A program made the translations under genes and the position numbers. Shown here piece after piece: positions 1 to 35,442 of a DNA stretch of 64,000 bases (its first letter is position 1; the number at the start of each line of letters is the position of its first letter). Source of the DNA: Nocardia shimofusensis NBRC 100134 (lineage in GTDB: Bacteria; Actinomycetota; Actinomycetes; Mycobacteriales; Mycobacteriaceae); the NCBI RefSeq assembly GCF_001613125.1, contig NZ_BDBT01000002.1, forward strand, positions 248,001 to 312,000, given 5' to 3'. The notes beneath the pieces were generated by a model. That model saw nothing but the letters and a program-made list of their open reading frames with translations. It did no database searches and had not been told where the DNA came from.

Positions 1-26488
<26,488 letters not shown>

Positions 26489-26865
26489 CCGTAACCTCGC
26501 TTCCGGAGCACCACACTGAGCGCTCCCAGACGACACCCGGACGCCGACCCCACGTCTGCGAGTCGTGGCGCCTGCGTCCCATGCTTGTAGTTCTCGAATC
26601 CTTGCCGTGCTCGGTGAAGACCTCGGGCAAAGAAGTTCACTGGCACTATCTGTCTTCAGCCGACGTCGTTACATCGGCCCGACCGTGCCATCTGCCCACC
26701 GACCGGCCGAGCCGAGACGTTCGTTGCTGATCACCGGAACAATCTACCGTCGCGGCGGCCACCCGACCAACCAAGCCCCATAGCCGGAGAGCATTACGCC
26801 TGGCAGCATCGGGCATGTCCGACTCGAGATCCGGTGTTGCGGACATCACACCGTGACATCCCCGG
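26489..26865. other. Intergenic leader upstream of the NRPS
   Basis: This 377-bp stretch lies between the end of cobM and the NRPS start, both on the minus strand. It holds no convincing gene. A candidate promoter is noted separately and would leave an untranslated leader of about 245 nt. Confidence 0.6.
26741..26770 (-). promoter_or_regulatory. Candidate promoter of the NRPS gene
   Basis: On the minus strand TTGGTC (26770-26765) and TAGATT (26746-26741) are separated by 18 nt and resemble -35 and -10 elements. The -10 fits the TANNNT pattern seen elsewhere in this window. This is a prediction by eye only. Confidence 0.3.
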
Positions 26866-27633
26866 TCAGACACCGGATGGCTGCTGCGGGCGCCGGTCGC
26901 GGGCCGGATCGTAGAGGTGCGAGGTGGTGCAGGTGACGGCCGGAGCGAGGGCCCGGCCGACGAGGATCACGGCCGCCTGACGCAGCTCGGCGGCCTCCAC
27001 CTGATCGGCGATATCGGCCAGGGTGCCGCGCAGGACGAGCTGATCGGGCTGCGAGGCGCGGTGGACGACGGCGACCGGGCAGTCCGGGCCGTAGTGGGCC
27101 GCCAGCTCCTCGGCGAGGACGCGAGCGCGAGTGATCGCCAGGTGCAGGACCAGCGTCGCCCCGGTGCGGGCGAACTCACTCAAGGACTCCGACTCCGGCA
27201 TGGCGGTGGAACGCTTGCGCGTGCGGGTCAGCACGACGGACTGGACGACCTCGGGGACGGTGAGCTCGGTTCCCAGCAGCGCGGCGGCCGCGGCATAGGC
27301 GGGCACGCCGGGCGTGACGTCCCACGGGATGTCGTGCGCGTCGAGGCGGCGGGTCTGCTCGGTGAGGGCCGAATAGAGGGACGGGTCGCCCGAGCACAGC
27401 CTCGCGACGTCCTTGCCTTCGCGATGCGCGGCGACCAGGTGCGCGGTGATCTCGTCCAGATCGAGGTGCTGGGTGTCGATCAACTGCGTGCCGGGCGCGC
27501 AGTGCGCCAGCACCTCGGGATCGAGATAGGTGCCCGCGTAGAGACACACGGGCGAGTCGCGCAGCAGCGCGACCGCGCGCACGGTCAGCAGGTCGGCGGC
27601 GCCCGGTCCGGCCCCGATGAAGTGCACGGTCAT
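26866..27633 (-). CDS. cobM: Precorrin-4 C11-methyltransferase
   Basis: The protein (255 aa) transfers a methyl group from S-adenosylmethionine to C-11 of precorrin-4 in aerobic cobalamin biosynthesis. It shows the tetrapyrrole methylase fold signatures: the N-terminal GAGPGAADLLTVR loop, CSGDPSLYSAL around residue 80, VTPGVPAYAAAAA near 107, and the CobM-typical RTRKRSTAMPE near 137. Length is normal and the ATG at 27633 gives a canonical MTVHFIGAGPG start. No other cob gene is adjacent; neighbours are the NRPS downstream and a split-barrel oxidoreductase upstream. CobM is favoured over other Cob methylases because of the RKR-MPE segment. Confidence 0.92.
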   Translation of the reverse strand: MTVHFIGAGPGAADLLTVRAVALLRDSPVCLYAGTYLDPEVLAHCAPGTQLIDTQHLDLDEITAHLVAAHREGKDVARLCSGDPSLYSALTEQTRRLDAHDIPWDVTPGVPAYAAAAALLGTELTVPEVVQSVVLTRTRKRSTAMPESESLSEFARTGATLVLHLAITRARVLAEELAAHYGPDCPVAVVHRASQPDQLVLRGTLADIADQVEAAELRQAAVILVGRALAPAVTCTTSHLYDPARDRRPQQPSGV

Positions 27634-27721
27634 GGACGTGAGTCTGGCACGGCGGCGGTTTCGTCGCCGTCACCAGTCCGGCACGCCCGGGAGTCCGGCA
27701 TGCGGGACGGCGACCCGGGGT

Positions 27722-28147
27722 TCAGGCCGTCACATCGAAGGCGGCCATCACCTTGGCCGGGCGCAGCCGCACGACCAGTTCGCCGGGCACGCCGTTGCGG
27801 CGGCCGAATTCCTCGGCGCGGTCGGGACCCATGTAGCGAGCGCCGAGCGCGGTCGCGGTGCGCAACAGCTCGCCGGGCTCTTCCGAGGTCGTCACCGTGC
27901 CCTGGATCTGCACGAAGGCGTAGGGCGGATCCTCGAGGTCCACGCACAGCGCCGCTCGCGGGTCACGCGCGAAGGCCTTCGCCTTGGCGGTGTCCGCGCC
28001 GGTGGTGAAGACGATCTCCTCGCCCTCGACCAAGAACCAGATCGGCACGACCACCGGGCGCCCGTCCGAGGCGACGAAGGCGAGCTTGCCCGTCCTGGTG
28101 CCGTAGGTGAGGAATTCGCGAACCCGATCATCCGAGAGCGAGGCCAT
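27722..28147 (-). CDS. PPOX-class F420/FMN-binding split-barrel oxidoreductase
   Basis: A 141-residue protein of the pyridoxamine 5'-phosphate oxidase-like superfamily, actinobacterial F420-dependent type. The order RTGKLAFVASDGRPVVVPIWFLV, then EEIVFTTGADTAKAKAFARDPR, then ALCVDLEDPPYAFVQIQG is the usual strand arrangement of these small single-domain proteins, which reduce a substrate with F420H2 or bind flavin or haem. The ATG at 28147 gives MASLSDDRV, the common start; a GTG nine bases upstream also fits. It lies 39 nt after the end of the TetR gene on the same strand. The substrate cannot be told from sequence. Confidence 0.85.
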   Translation of the reverse strand: MASLSDDRVREFLTYGTRTGKLAFVASDGRPVVVPIWFLVEGEEIVFTTGADTAKAKAFARDPRAALCVDLEDPPYAFVQIQGTVTTSEEPGELLRTATALGARYMGPDRAEEFGRRNGVPGELVVRLRPAKVMAAFDVTA

Positions 28148-28186
28148 GGATCTCACCCTAGCCCCGCCGGCCCGGCCCCGCCGATC

Positions 28187-29011
28187 TCACCGGGGCGCAA
28201 CCGCGAGCGCGGACAACGCCATGTCGCGCAGTACCGGTCTGGCGCGCGCGGCGGTCGCCGTGGTGGCGCTGTGCGGGGTCGAGTTCAGCAGACCGAACAC
28301 CGCGTGCGCGCGCACCCTGGCCTGTTCCTCCGGCAGCGCGGGCAGCAACCGGCGCAGCACGTCCACCCAGATCTCGACGTACTCGCGCTGGGTCCTGCGC
28401 ACCTGCCGCCGGGCGGAGGCGGGCAGATTGTCGAGGTCACGATCCTGGATGCGGATGAGTTCCGGCTCGCCGAGCGCGAAGTCGAGGTGGAAGTCCACCA
28501 GCGCGGCGAGCGCGGTCTCGGCATGCGCCCGCGCACCACCGTCATCCCGGCCGTCGTCCCGGCCGTGGTCCCCACGGAAGGCGACGTCCATCCGGCCGCC
28601 GCCGTCCTCCCCACGACCGGCTCCGCCTGCCGGGCTGCCCCCGAAGGCGACGTCGCCCCGCCCGCCGTCGACCCGCCCGCCGTCGACCCGCCCGCCGTCG
28701 TGCGGCTCGGCCTCATCGGAGGAATCGAGGTACTCGTCGAAAACCGCGCGCCCGCCCGCGAGCAGTCGCCGACTGATCCCGACCAGCAGCTCGACGAGCA
28801 GCGCTTCCTTGCTGGCGAAGTGCCGGTACACGGCTGGTCCGCTGATGCCGACGGCCGCGCCGAGATCGTCCAGCCGGACACCGAGGAAACCGCGGTCGGC
28901 GATCAGGCGCGCGCCCGCGTCGAGCAGCTGCCTGCGCCGTTCGGCCTTCAGCTGCTCCCGACGGGTTCCGACGGCGGCTTCGGTTTCGACGGCAGGCTCG
29001 GTTTCGACCAC
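28187..29011 (-). CDS. TetR-family regulator of the divergent leucine-catabolism operon
   Basis: A 274-residue TetR-type repressor. The DNA-binding domain lies near residues 20-70 (RRRQLLDAGARLIADRGFLGVRLDDLGAAVGISGPAVYRHFASKEAL). It is divergent to the carboxylase operon with a strong inverted repeat between, the same layout as the BkaR (Rv2506) locus of Mycobacterium tuberculosis, so repression of leucine catabolism is inferred. A Gly/Asp/Arg-rich insertion of about 50 residues (roughly 105-155) interrupts the ligand domain and is coded by imperfect tandem repeats; it explains the extra length compared with the usual 200-220 residues. The start is GTG at 29011, with GGAG 7 nt upstream. Confidence 0.88.
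   Translation of the reverse strand: MVETEPAVETEAAVGTRREQLKAERRRQLLDAGARLIADRGFLGVRLDDLGAAVGISGPAVYRHFASKEALLVELLVGISRRLLAGGRAVFDEYLDSSDEAEPHDGGRVDGGRVDGGRGDVAFGGSPAGGAGRGEDGGGRMDVAFRGDHGRDDGRDDGGARAHAETALAALVDFHLDFALGEPELIRIQDRDLDNLPASARRQVRRTQREYVEIWVDVLRRLLPALPEEQARVRAHAVFGLLNSTPHSATTATAARARPVLRDMALSALAVAPR
28540..28710. repeat. Imperfect tandem repeats inside the TetR gene
   Basis: Short GC-rich units recur: CCGTCGACCCGCCCG-like 15-mers around 28666-28698, two copies of GAAGGCGACGTC (near 28576 and 28643) and a CCGGCCGT duplication near 28546-28566. They encode GGRVDGGRVDGGRGDVAF and related low-complexity sequence. All keep the reading frame. Confidence 0.75.
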
Positions 29012-29027
29012 GTCCTCGCTCCCACTC

Positions 29028-29086
29028 TGGACAACTCAGTTAATCGAGTTTAACCTGAGTTCCAGTTATCAGCGACTAACTGGAAC
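29028..29086 (+). promoter_or_regulatory. Promoter and TetR operator of the leucine-catabolism operon
   Basis: TGGACA (29028-29033), 17 nt, TAACCT (29051-29056) form a good -35/-10 pair for the carboxylase operon. A perfect inverted repeat, GTTCCAGTTA (29059-29068) and TAACTGGAAC (29077-29086) with an 8-bp spacer, covers the expected transcription start. A second, weaker dyad (GTTAA-N6-TTAAC, 29039-29054) sits in the spacer and -10. TAAACT on the opposite strand (29053-29048) could be the TetR gene's own -10, so the site can control both directions. Confidence 0.75.
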
Positions 29087-29131
29087 GGCCCGGCCGGGGC
29101 TCTCCACGTATCTTCCGAGAAGCGAGGCGGG

Positions 29132-30736
<1,605 letters not shown>

Positions 30737-30741
30737 GAGCA

Positions 30742-32835
30742 GTGACCGAACACAACCGCACCTTCGACACCGTGCTCGTCGCCAATCGCGGCGAGATCGC
30801 GGTGCGCGTCATCCGCACCCTGCGCGCCCTGGGCATCCGCTCGGTCGCCGTCTACAGCGATGCCGACGCAGGCGCCCGCCATGTGCGCGAGGCCGATGTC
30901 GCCGTCCGCCTCGGTCCCGCCCCGGCCCGGCAGAGCTACCTCGACATCGACAAGGTGGTCGACGCCGCGCGGCGCACCGGCGCCCGGGCCGTACACCCCG
31001 GCTACGGATTCCTGTCCGAGAACGCCGCCTTCGCCGCCGCGCTGGAGAAGGCGGGCATCGTCTTCATCGGCCCGCCCGCCTGCGCCATCGAGATCATGGG
31101 CGACAAGATCGCCGCCAAGACCACGGTCTCGGCCTTCGGCGTGCCCGTCGTCCCCGGCATCGCCCGGCCCGGGCTCACCGACGCCGAACTGATCGCGGCC
31201 GCCGCCGACATCGGCTACCCGGTGCTGGTCAAGCCCTCGGCAGGCGGCGGCGGCAAGGGCATGCGCCGCGTCGACGATCCCGCCGACCTGCCCGCCGCCC
31301 TGGTCAGCGCGCGCCGGGAGGCCGGCTCGGCCTTCGGTGACGACACGCTGTTCCTGGAACGTTTCGTCACCCGCCCCCGCCACATCGAGGTGCAGATCCT
31401 CGCCGACACCCACGGCGCCGTCGTGCATCTGGGCGAGCGGGAGTGCAGCCTGCAGCGCAGGCATCAGAAGGTGATCGAGGAAGCCCCTTCACCGCTGCTC
31501 GACGCCGAGACTCGCGCCAGGATCGGCGCCGCCGCCCGCGACACCGCCCGCAGCGTCGACTACGTGGGCGCGGGCACCGTCGAATTCATCGTCTCCGCCG
31601 ACCGCCCCGACGAGTTCTTCTTCATGGAGATGAACACCCGCCTGCAGGTCGAGCACCCGGTCACCGAGATGGTCACCGGCGTCGACCTGGTCGAGGCGCA
31701 GGTGCGCATCGCCGCGGGCGAGGAACTCGGCCTGACGCAGAACGACATCCGGCTGACCGGCCACGCCGTGGAAGCGCGCGTCTACGCCGAGGATCCCGGT
31801 CGCGGCTTCCTGCCGACCGGCGGAGCCGTGCTGGACCTGTCCGAGCCCGAAGGCACCGGCGTGCGGGTGGATTCGGGCCTGCGAGTGGGCACCGTGGTCG
31901 GCAGCGACTACGACCCGATGCTGTCGAAGGTCATCGTGCACGCCGACGACCGTGCCACCGCGCTGGCGGGGCTGGACCGCGCGCTGGCCGATACCGCCGT
32001 GCTCGGCGTGACCAGCAATATCGAATTCCTGCGCTTCCTGCTCGCCGACCCGGATGTCCGCGCGGGCAGGCTCGACACCGGACTGCTGGACCGGCGGGTC
32101 GACGACTTCGTGCCCGCCGTCGCCTCCGACGACGATTTCGTGGTGGCCGCCGCCTACCACTGGTTGCGCCGCGAACCCGGACAGCCGGGTATCGGGGCAT
32201 CGCGGTCGCTGTGGGATGTGCCCTCCGGATGGCGAGTGGGTACGCACGCGCCGACCCCCATCCGCTTGGCCGCCGGTGAGCGCGTCGAGCACGTGTACCT
32301 GACCGGCGTGCCGGAAGACGCCGTCGTCCGGATCGGTGAGGGCGAGAGCCACACGGTGCGGGCCGAATTCGAGTTCGCCGAGTCCGGCCCGGCCGCCGGG
32401 TCTCCGGGTGCTCGCGGTGTGCTCGCGCTGACCATCGACGGGATACGCCGCACCTATCGGGTCGCCGAACAGGCCGACACGCTGTGGGTCTGCGGCGGCG
32501 GCGTGACGACGCTGCGCGCGGTCCCCGAGGTCAGCGTGCGCGGCGACGACGCGCACGTGGGCGACGCCGAGATCCGCAGCCCCATGCCGGGGTCGGTGAT
32601 CGCGGTGCCGGTCGCCTCCGGCACACGGGTCGCCGCGGGCGCCCCGGTCGTCGTCGTGGAGGCCATGAAGATGGAGCACACGCTCACCGCACCCGTTGGC
32701 GGCATCGTCGAGGTGCTCGTCGAGGCGGGCGCCCAGGTGCGCCTGGACGAACCGCTGGCCCGCATCGTCGCGGCGCCCGAGAGCGCCACCGCACCCCCCT
32801 CCGAATCCGCCGATCGAGAAGGACTTTCCGCATGA
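30742..32835 (+). CDS. accA1: Methylcrotonyl-CoA carboxylase, biotin carboxylase/BCCP (alpha) subunit
   Basis: A 697-residue biotin-dependent carboxylase subunit. The biotin carboxylase part starts with [15 protein letters not shown], has the ATP-grasp glycine loop [10 protein letters not shown] near residue 168 and [15 protein letters not shown] near 296. A BT-like linker follows, and the C-terminal carrier domain has the biotinylation motif EAMKM with its lysine near 642. It loads CO2 onto biotin for the AccD partner. The start is GTG at 30742 ([12 protein letters not shown]); the stop overlaps the start of fadE as ATGA. Confidence 0.93.
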   Translation: MTEHNRTFDTVLVANRGEIAVRVIRTLRALGIRSVAVYSDADAGARHVREADVAVRLGPAPARQSYLDIDKVVDAARRTGARAVHPGYGFLSENAAFAAALEKAGIVFIGPPACAIEIMGDKIAAKTTVSAFGVPVVPGIARPGLTDAELIAAAADIGYPVLVKPSAGGGGKGMRRVDDPADLPAALVSARREAGSAFGDDTLFLERFVTRPRHIEVQILADTHGAVVHLGERECSLQRRHQKVIEEAPSPLLDAETRARIGAAARDTARSVDYVGAGTVEFIVSADRPDEFFFMEMNTRLQVEHPVTEMVTGVDLVEAQVRIAAGEELGLTQNDIRLTGHAVEARVYAEDPGRGFLPTGGAVLDLSEPEGTGVRVDSGLRVGTVVGSDYDPMLSKVIVHADDRATALAGLDRALADTAVLGVTSNIEFLRFLLADPDVRAGRLDTGLLDRRVDDFVPAVASDDDFVVAAAYHWLRREPGQPGIGASRSLWDVPSGWRVGTHAPTPIRLAAGERVEHVYLTGVPEDAVVRIGEGESHTVRAEFEFAESGPAAGSPGARGVLALTIDGIRRTYRVAEQADTLWVCGGGVTTLRAVPEVSVRGDDAHVGDAEIRSPMPGSVIAVPVASGTRVAAGAPVVVVEAMKMEHTLTAPVGGIVEVLVEAGAQVRLDEPLARIVAAPESATAPPSESADREGLSA

Positions 32836-33992
32836 CCGACTTCCTGTCCACCGGCACCTTGCCCGAGGACTACCGCGATCTCGCCCTGACCGTGCGGGAT
32901 TTCGCGCAGTCGGTGGTCGCGCCGGTCGCGGCCGAGCACGACGCCGCGCACACCTTCCCTTACGAGGTGGTGGCGGGCATGGCCGAGATGGGCCTGTTCG
33001 GCCTGCCCTTCCCGGAGGAGTACGGCGGCATGGGCGGCGACTACTTCGCGCTGTGCCTCGCGCTGGAGGAACTGGGCAAAGTCGATCAGAGCGTGGCGAT
33101 CACGCTGGAGGCAGGTGTCTCGCTCGGCGCCATGCCCATCTACCGGTTCGGCAACGAGGAGCAGAAGCAGCGCTGGCTGCCCGAACTCACCAGCGGTCGT
33201 GCTCTGGCCGGCTTCGGCCTCACCGAACCGGACGCGGGCAGCGACGCGGGCGGCACCAGAACCACCGCCGTGCCGGACGGCGACGACTGGGTCATCAACG
33301 GCCGCAAGCAGTTCATCACCAATTCCGGCACCGACATCACCACCCTGGTGACGGTGACCGCGGTGACCGGCACGACCGAGGGCAAGAAGGAGATCTCCAC
33401 CATCCTGGTGCCCACCGACACCCCCGGTTTCGTCGCCGAACCCGCTTACAACAAGGTCGGCTGGAACGCCTCCGACACCCACCCGCTCACGTTCACCGAC
33501 GTGCGGGTACCGCAGGAGAACCTGCTCGGTGAACGCGGTCGCGGCTATGCCAATTTCCTGCGCATCCTCGACGAGGGGCGCATCGCCATCGCCGCGCTGT
33601 CGGTCGGCGCCGCGCAGGGTTGCGTGGACGAGAGCGTCCGCTACGCCAAGGAGCGCCTGGCCTTCGGCAAGCCGATCGGCACCTACCAGGCCATCGCCTT
33701 CAAGATCGCCCGGATGGAGGCCCGCGCGCACGCCGCCCGCGCCGCTTACTACGACGCCGCCGCGCTCATGCTGTCGGGCAAGCCGTTCAAGAAGCAGGCC
33801 TCCATCGCCAAACTGGTCGCCAGCGAGGCCGCGATGGACAATGCCCGCGATGCCACCCAGATCTTCGGCGGCAACGGCTTCATGAACGAATACGCTGTCG
33901 CCAGGCACTACCGCGACAGCAAGATCCTGGAAATCGGCGAGGGGACGACAGAGGTGCAGTTGATGCTGATCGGCCGGGAGCTCGGCCTGTGA
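32832..33992 (+). CDS. fadE19: Acyl-CoA dehydrogenase (isovaleryl-CoA dehydrogenase-like)
   Basis: A 386-residue FAD-dependent acyl-CoA dehydrogenase. Signatures are [15 protein letters not shown] near residue 133, the middle sheet, [19 protein letters not shown] near 275 and [22 protein letters not shown] followed by IGEGTTEVQ, where the Glu of EGT (near 371) sits at the usual catalytic-base position. By synteny with M. tuberculosis fadE19 it should oxidise isovaleryl-CoA to 3-methylcrotonyl-CoA, the carboxylase substrate. The ATG at 32832 overlaps the accA stop by 4 nt, suggesting translational coupling. Confidence 0.9.
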   Translation: MTDFLSTGTLPEDYRDLALTVRDFAQSVVAPVAAEHDAAHTFPYEVVAGMAEMGLFGLPFPEEYGGMGGDYFALCLALEELGKVDQSVAITLEAGVSLGAMPIYRFGNEEQKQRWLPELTSGRALAGFGLTEPDAGSDAGGTRTTAVPDGDDWVINGRKQFITNSGTDITTLVTVTAVTGTTEGKKEISTILVPTDTPGFVAEPAYNKVGWNASDTHPLTFTDVRVPQENLLGERGRGYANFLRILDEGRIAIAALSVGAAQGCVDESVRYAKERLAFGKPIGTYQAIAFKIARMEARAHAARAAYYDAAALMLSGKPFKKQASIAKLVASEAAMDNARDATQIFGGNGFMNEYAVARHYRDSKILEIGEGTTEVQLMLIGRELGL

Positions 33993-34099
33993 GCGGTCAG
34001 GGGCCGGAGGAGGCAGCGCAGCATCACCACGCAGGCCCCCCGCCACAGGCCCAGAAGACACAGCCTGTGAGCGGTCAGGGGCCGAAGGAGGCAGCGCAG
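33985..34099. repeat. Direct repeat duplicating the fadE/maoC junction
   Basis: A 37-bp sequence at 33985-34021 recurs at 34063-34099 with one mismatch, an offset of 78 bp (26 codons). Each copy holds the GCCTGTGAGCGG junction, that is the end of fadE overlapping a GTG start. The spacer keeps the maoC frame open. Confidence 0.9.
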
Positions 34100-34585
34100 C
34101 CGCGCCGTATCGTCCAGCGCGGCTTGTGGTTCGAGGAGTTCGAGACCGATGTGGTCTACGAGCACAAGCCGGGCCGCACCATCACCGAGGCCGACAACGT
34201 CCTGTTCACCACGCTGACGATGAACACCCAGGCGCTGCACCTGGACGCCGCGTTCAGCGACGCGCTGCCGCCGTTCAACCAGCGTCTGGTGAATTCGATG
34301 TTCACGCTCTCGACGCTGATCGGCCTGTCGGTCGCCCAGCTCACCCAGGGCACCATCGTGGCCAACCTCGGGTTCTCCGAGATCGCCTTCCCCAAGCCCC
34401 TGTTCCACGGGGACACCATGTACGCCGAGACCGTGGTGATCGGCAAACGCGAATCCGCGTCGCGGCCGGGCGAGGGTGTGGTCACCTTCGCGCACACAGC
34501 GCGTAATCAGCACGGCGAGGTGGTCGCGACGGCCACCCGCAAGACCCTGGTGCGGCTGCGGCCGGACCGGTCGGGAACGGAGTAG
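33989..34585 (+). CDS. MaoC-like enoyl-CoA hydratase (methylglutaconyl-CoA hydratase candidate)
   Basis: The core, from RGLWFEEFETDVVYEHKPGRTITEADNVLFTTLTMN onward, is a MaoC-type hot-dog hydratase. It is syntenic with Rv2499c, so hydration of 3-methylglutaconyl-CoA is inferred. Two GTG starts are possible. The one at 33989 overlaps the fadE stop as GTGA and gives 198 aa. The one at 34067 lies in a second copy of the same junction sequence and gives 172 aa, closer to family size. The extra 26 residues come from a local duplication and are low-complexity, so they are unlikely to be catalytic. The citE gene follows after 3 nt. Confidence 0.87.
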   Translation: MSGQGPEEAAQHHHAGPPPQAQKTQPVSGQGPKEAAQPRRIVQRGLWFEEFETDVVYEHKPGRTITEADNVLFTTLTMNTQALHLDAAFSDALPPFNQRLVNSMFTLSTLIGLSVAQLTQGTIVANLGFSEIAFPKPLFHGDTMYAETVVIGKRESASRPGEGVVTFAHTARNQHGEVVATATRKTLVRLRPDRSGTE

Positions 34586-34588
34586 TAG

Positions 34589-35416
34589 ATGTCGGGTACG
34601 GGAAGCACCTGGGAGATGCCGGGTCCGGCGTGGCTGTTCTGCCCCGCCGACCGTCCGGAGCGGTTCGCGAAGGCGGCCGATGTGGCCGATGTGGTGATCC
34701 TCGATCTCGAGGACGGGGTGGCGCCCGCCGACAAGGCCGCCGCCCGTGCGGCTCTGGTGGACACGCCGCTGGACCCCGAGCGCACCGTGATCCGGGTGAA
34801 CGCCGCGGGCACCGACGAGCACGCCCTGGACCTGCTCGCCCTGGCCGGTACCCGCTACCGCAGGCTCATGCTGCCCAAGGCCGAGTCGGCCGAGCAGATC
34901 GCCGGCCTGGCCGATTTCGAGGTCATCGCCCTGGTCGAGTCACCCCTGGGTGCGCTCGCGGTGAACCAGGTGGTGCGGGCCGGCAATGCCATCGGCGTCA
35001 TGTGGGGCGCGGAGGACCTCGTCGCCGGATTGGGCGGTACCAGCAGCAGGCACCCCGACGGCACCTACCGCGACGTCGCCAAGCACGTCCGTTCCACCAC
35101 ACTGCTGGCCGCCAAGGCCCACGGCACGCTGGCCCTGGACTCGGTCTACCTGAACATCCGCGATCTCGACGGCCTGCGCGCCGAATCCGAGGACGCGGTG
35201 GCCTCCGGCTTCGACATCAAGGTCGCCATCCACCCCAGCCAGGTCGAGGTGATCCGGGCCGCCTACGCGCCGTCGGAGGCGGAGATCTCCTGGGCGAAGC
35301 GAGTGCTCGCCGAGGTGCCCCACCATCGCGGCGTGTTCGCCTTCGAGGGCCGGATGGTCGACGGCCCGGTCCTGCTGCACGCCGAACAAATGCTGCGTCG
35401 CGCCGGACGCCACTGA
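34589..35416 (+). CDS. citE: CitE-like HMG-CoA lyase / beta-hydroxyacyl-CoA lyase
   Basis: A 275-residue member of the HpcH/HpaI aldolase and citrate lyase beta family. Motifs are FCPADRPERFAKAADVADVVILDLEDGVAP near the N-terminus, RVNAAGTDEHALDL, LPKAES, IALVESPLGAL and GVMWGAEDLVAGLGG, the metal- and CoA-binding set. The syntenic M. tuberculosis protein Rv2498c cleaves (R)-HMG-CoA-type substrates; here it would split HMG-CoA to acetyl-CoA and acetoacetate. The start is ATG at 34589, three bases after maoC. Isolated citrate lyase is unlikely because citD and citF are absent. Confidence 0.88.
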   Translation: MSGTGSTWEMPGPAWLFCPADRPERFAKAADVADVVILDLEDGVAPADKAAARAALVDTPLDPERTVIRVNAAGTDEHALDLLALAGTRYRRLMLPKAESAEQIAGLADFEVIALVESPLGALAVNQVVRAGNAIGVMWGAEDLVAGLGGTSSRHPDGTYRDVAKHVRSTTLLAAKAHGTLALDSVYLNIRDLDGLRAESEDAVASGFDIKVAIHPSQVEVIRAAYAPSEAEISWAKRVLAEVPHHRGVFAFEGRMVDGPVLLHAEQMLRRAGRH

Positions 35417-35442
35417 TCACCCGGGCACCGAGGAGCACCGCC

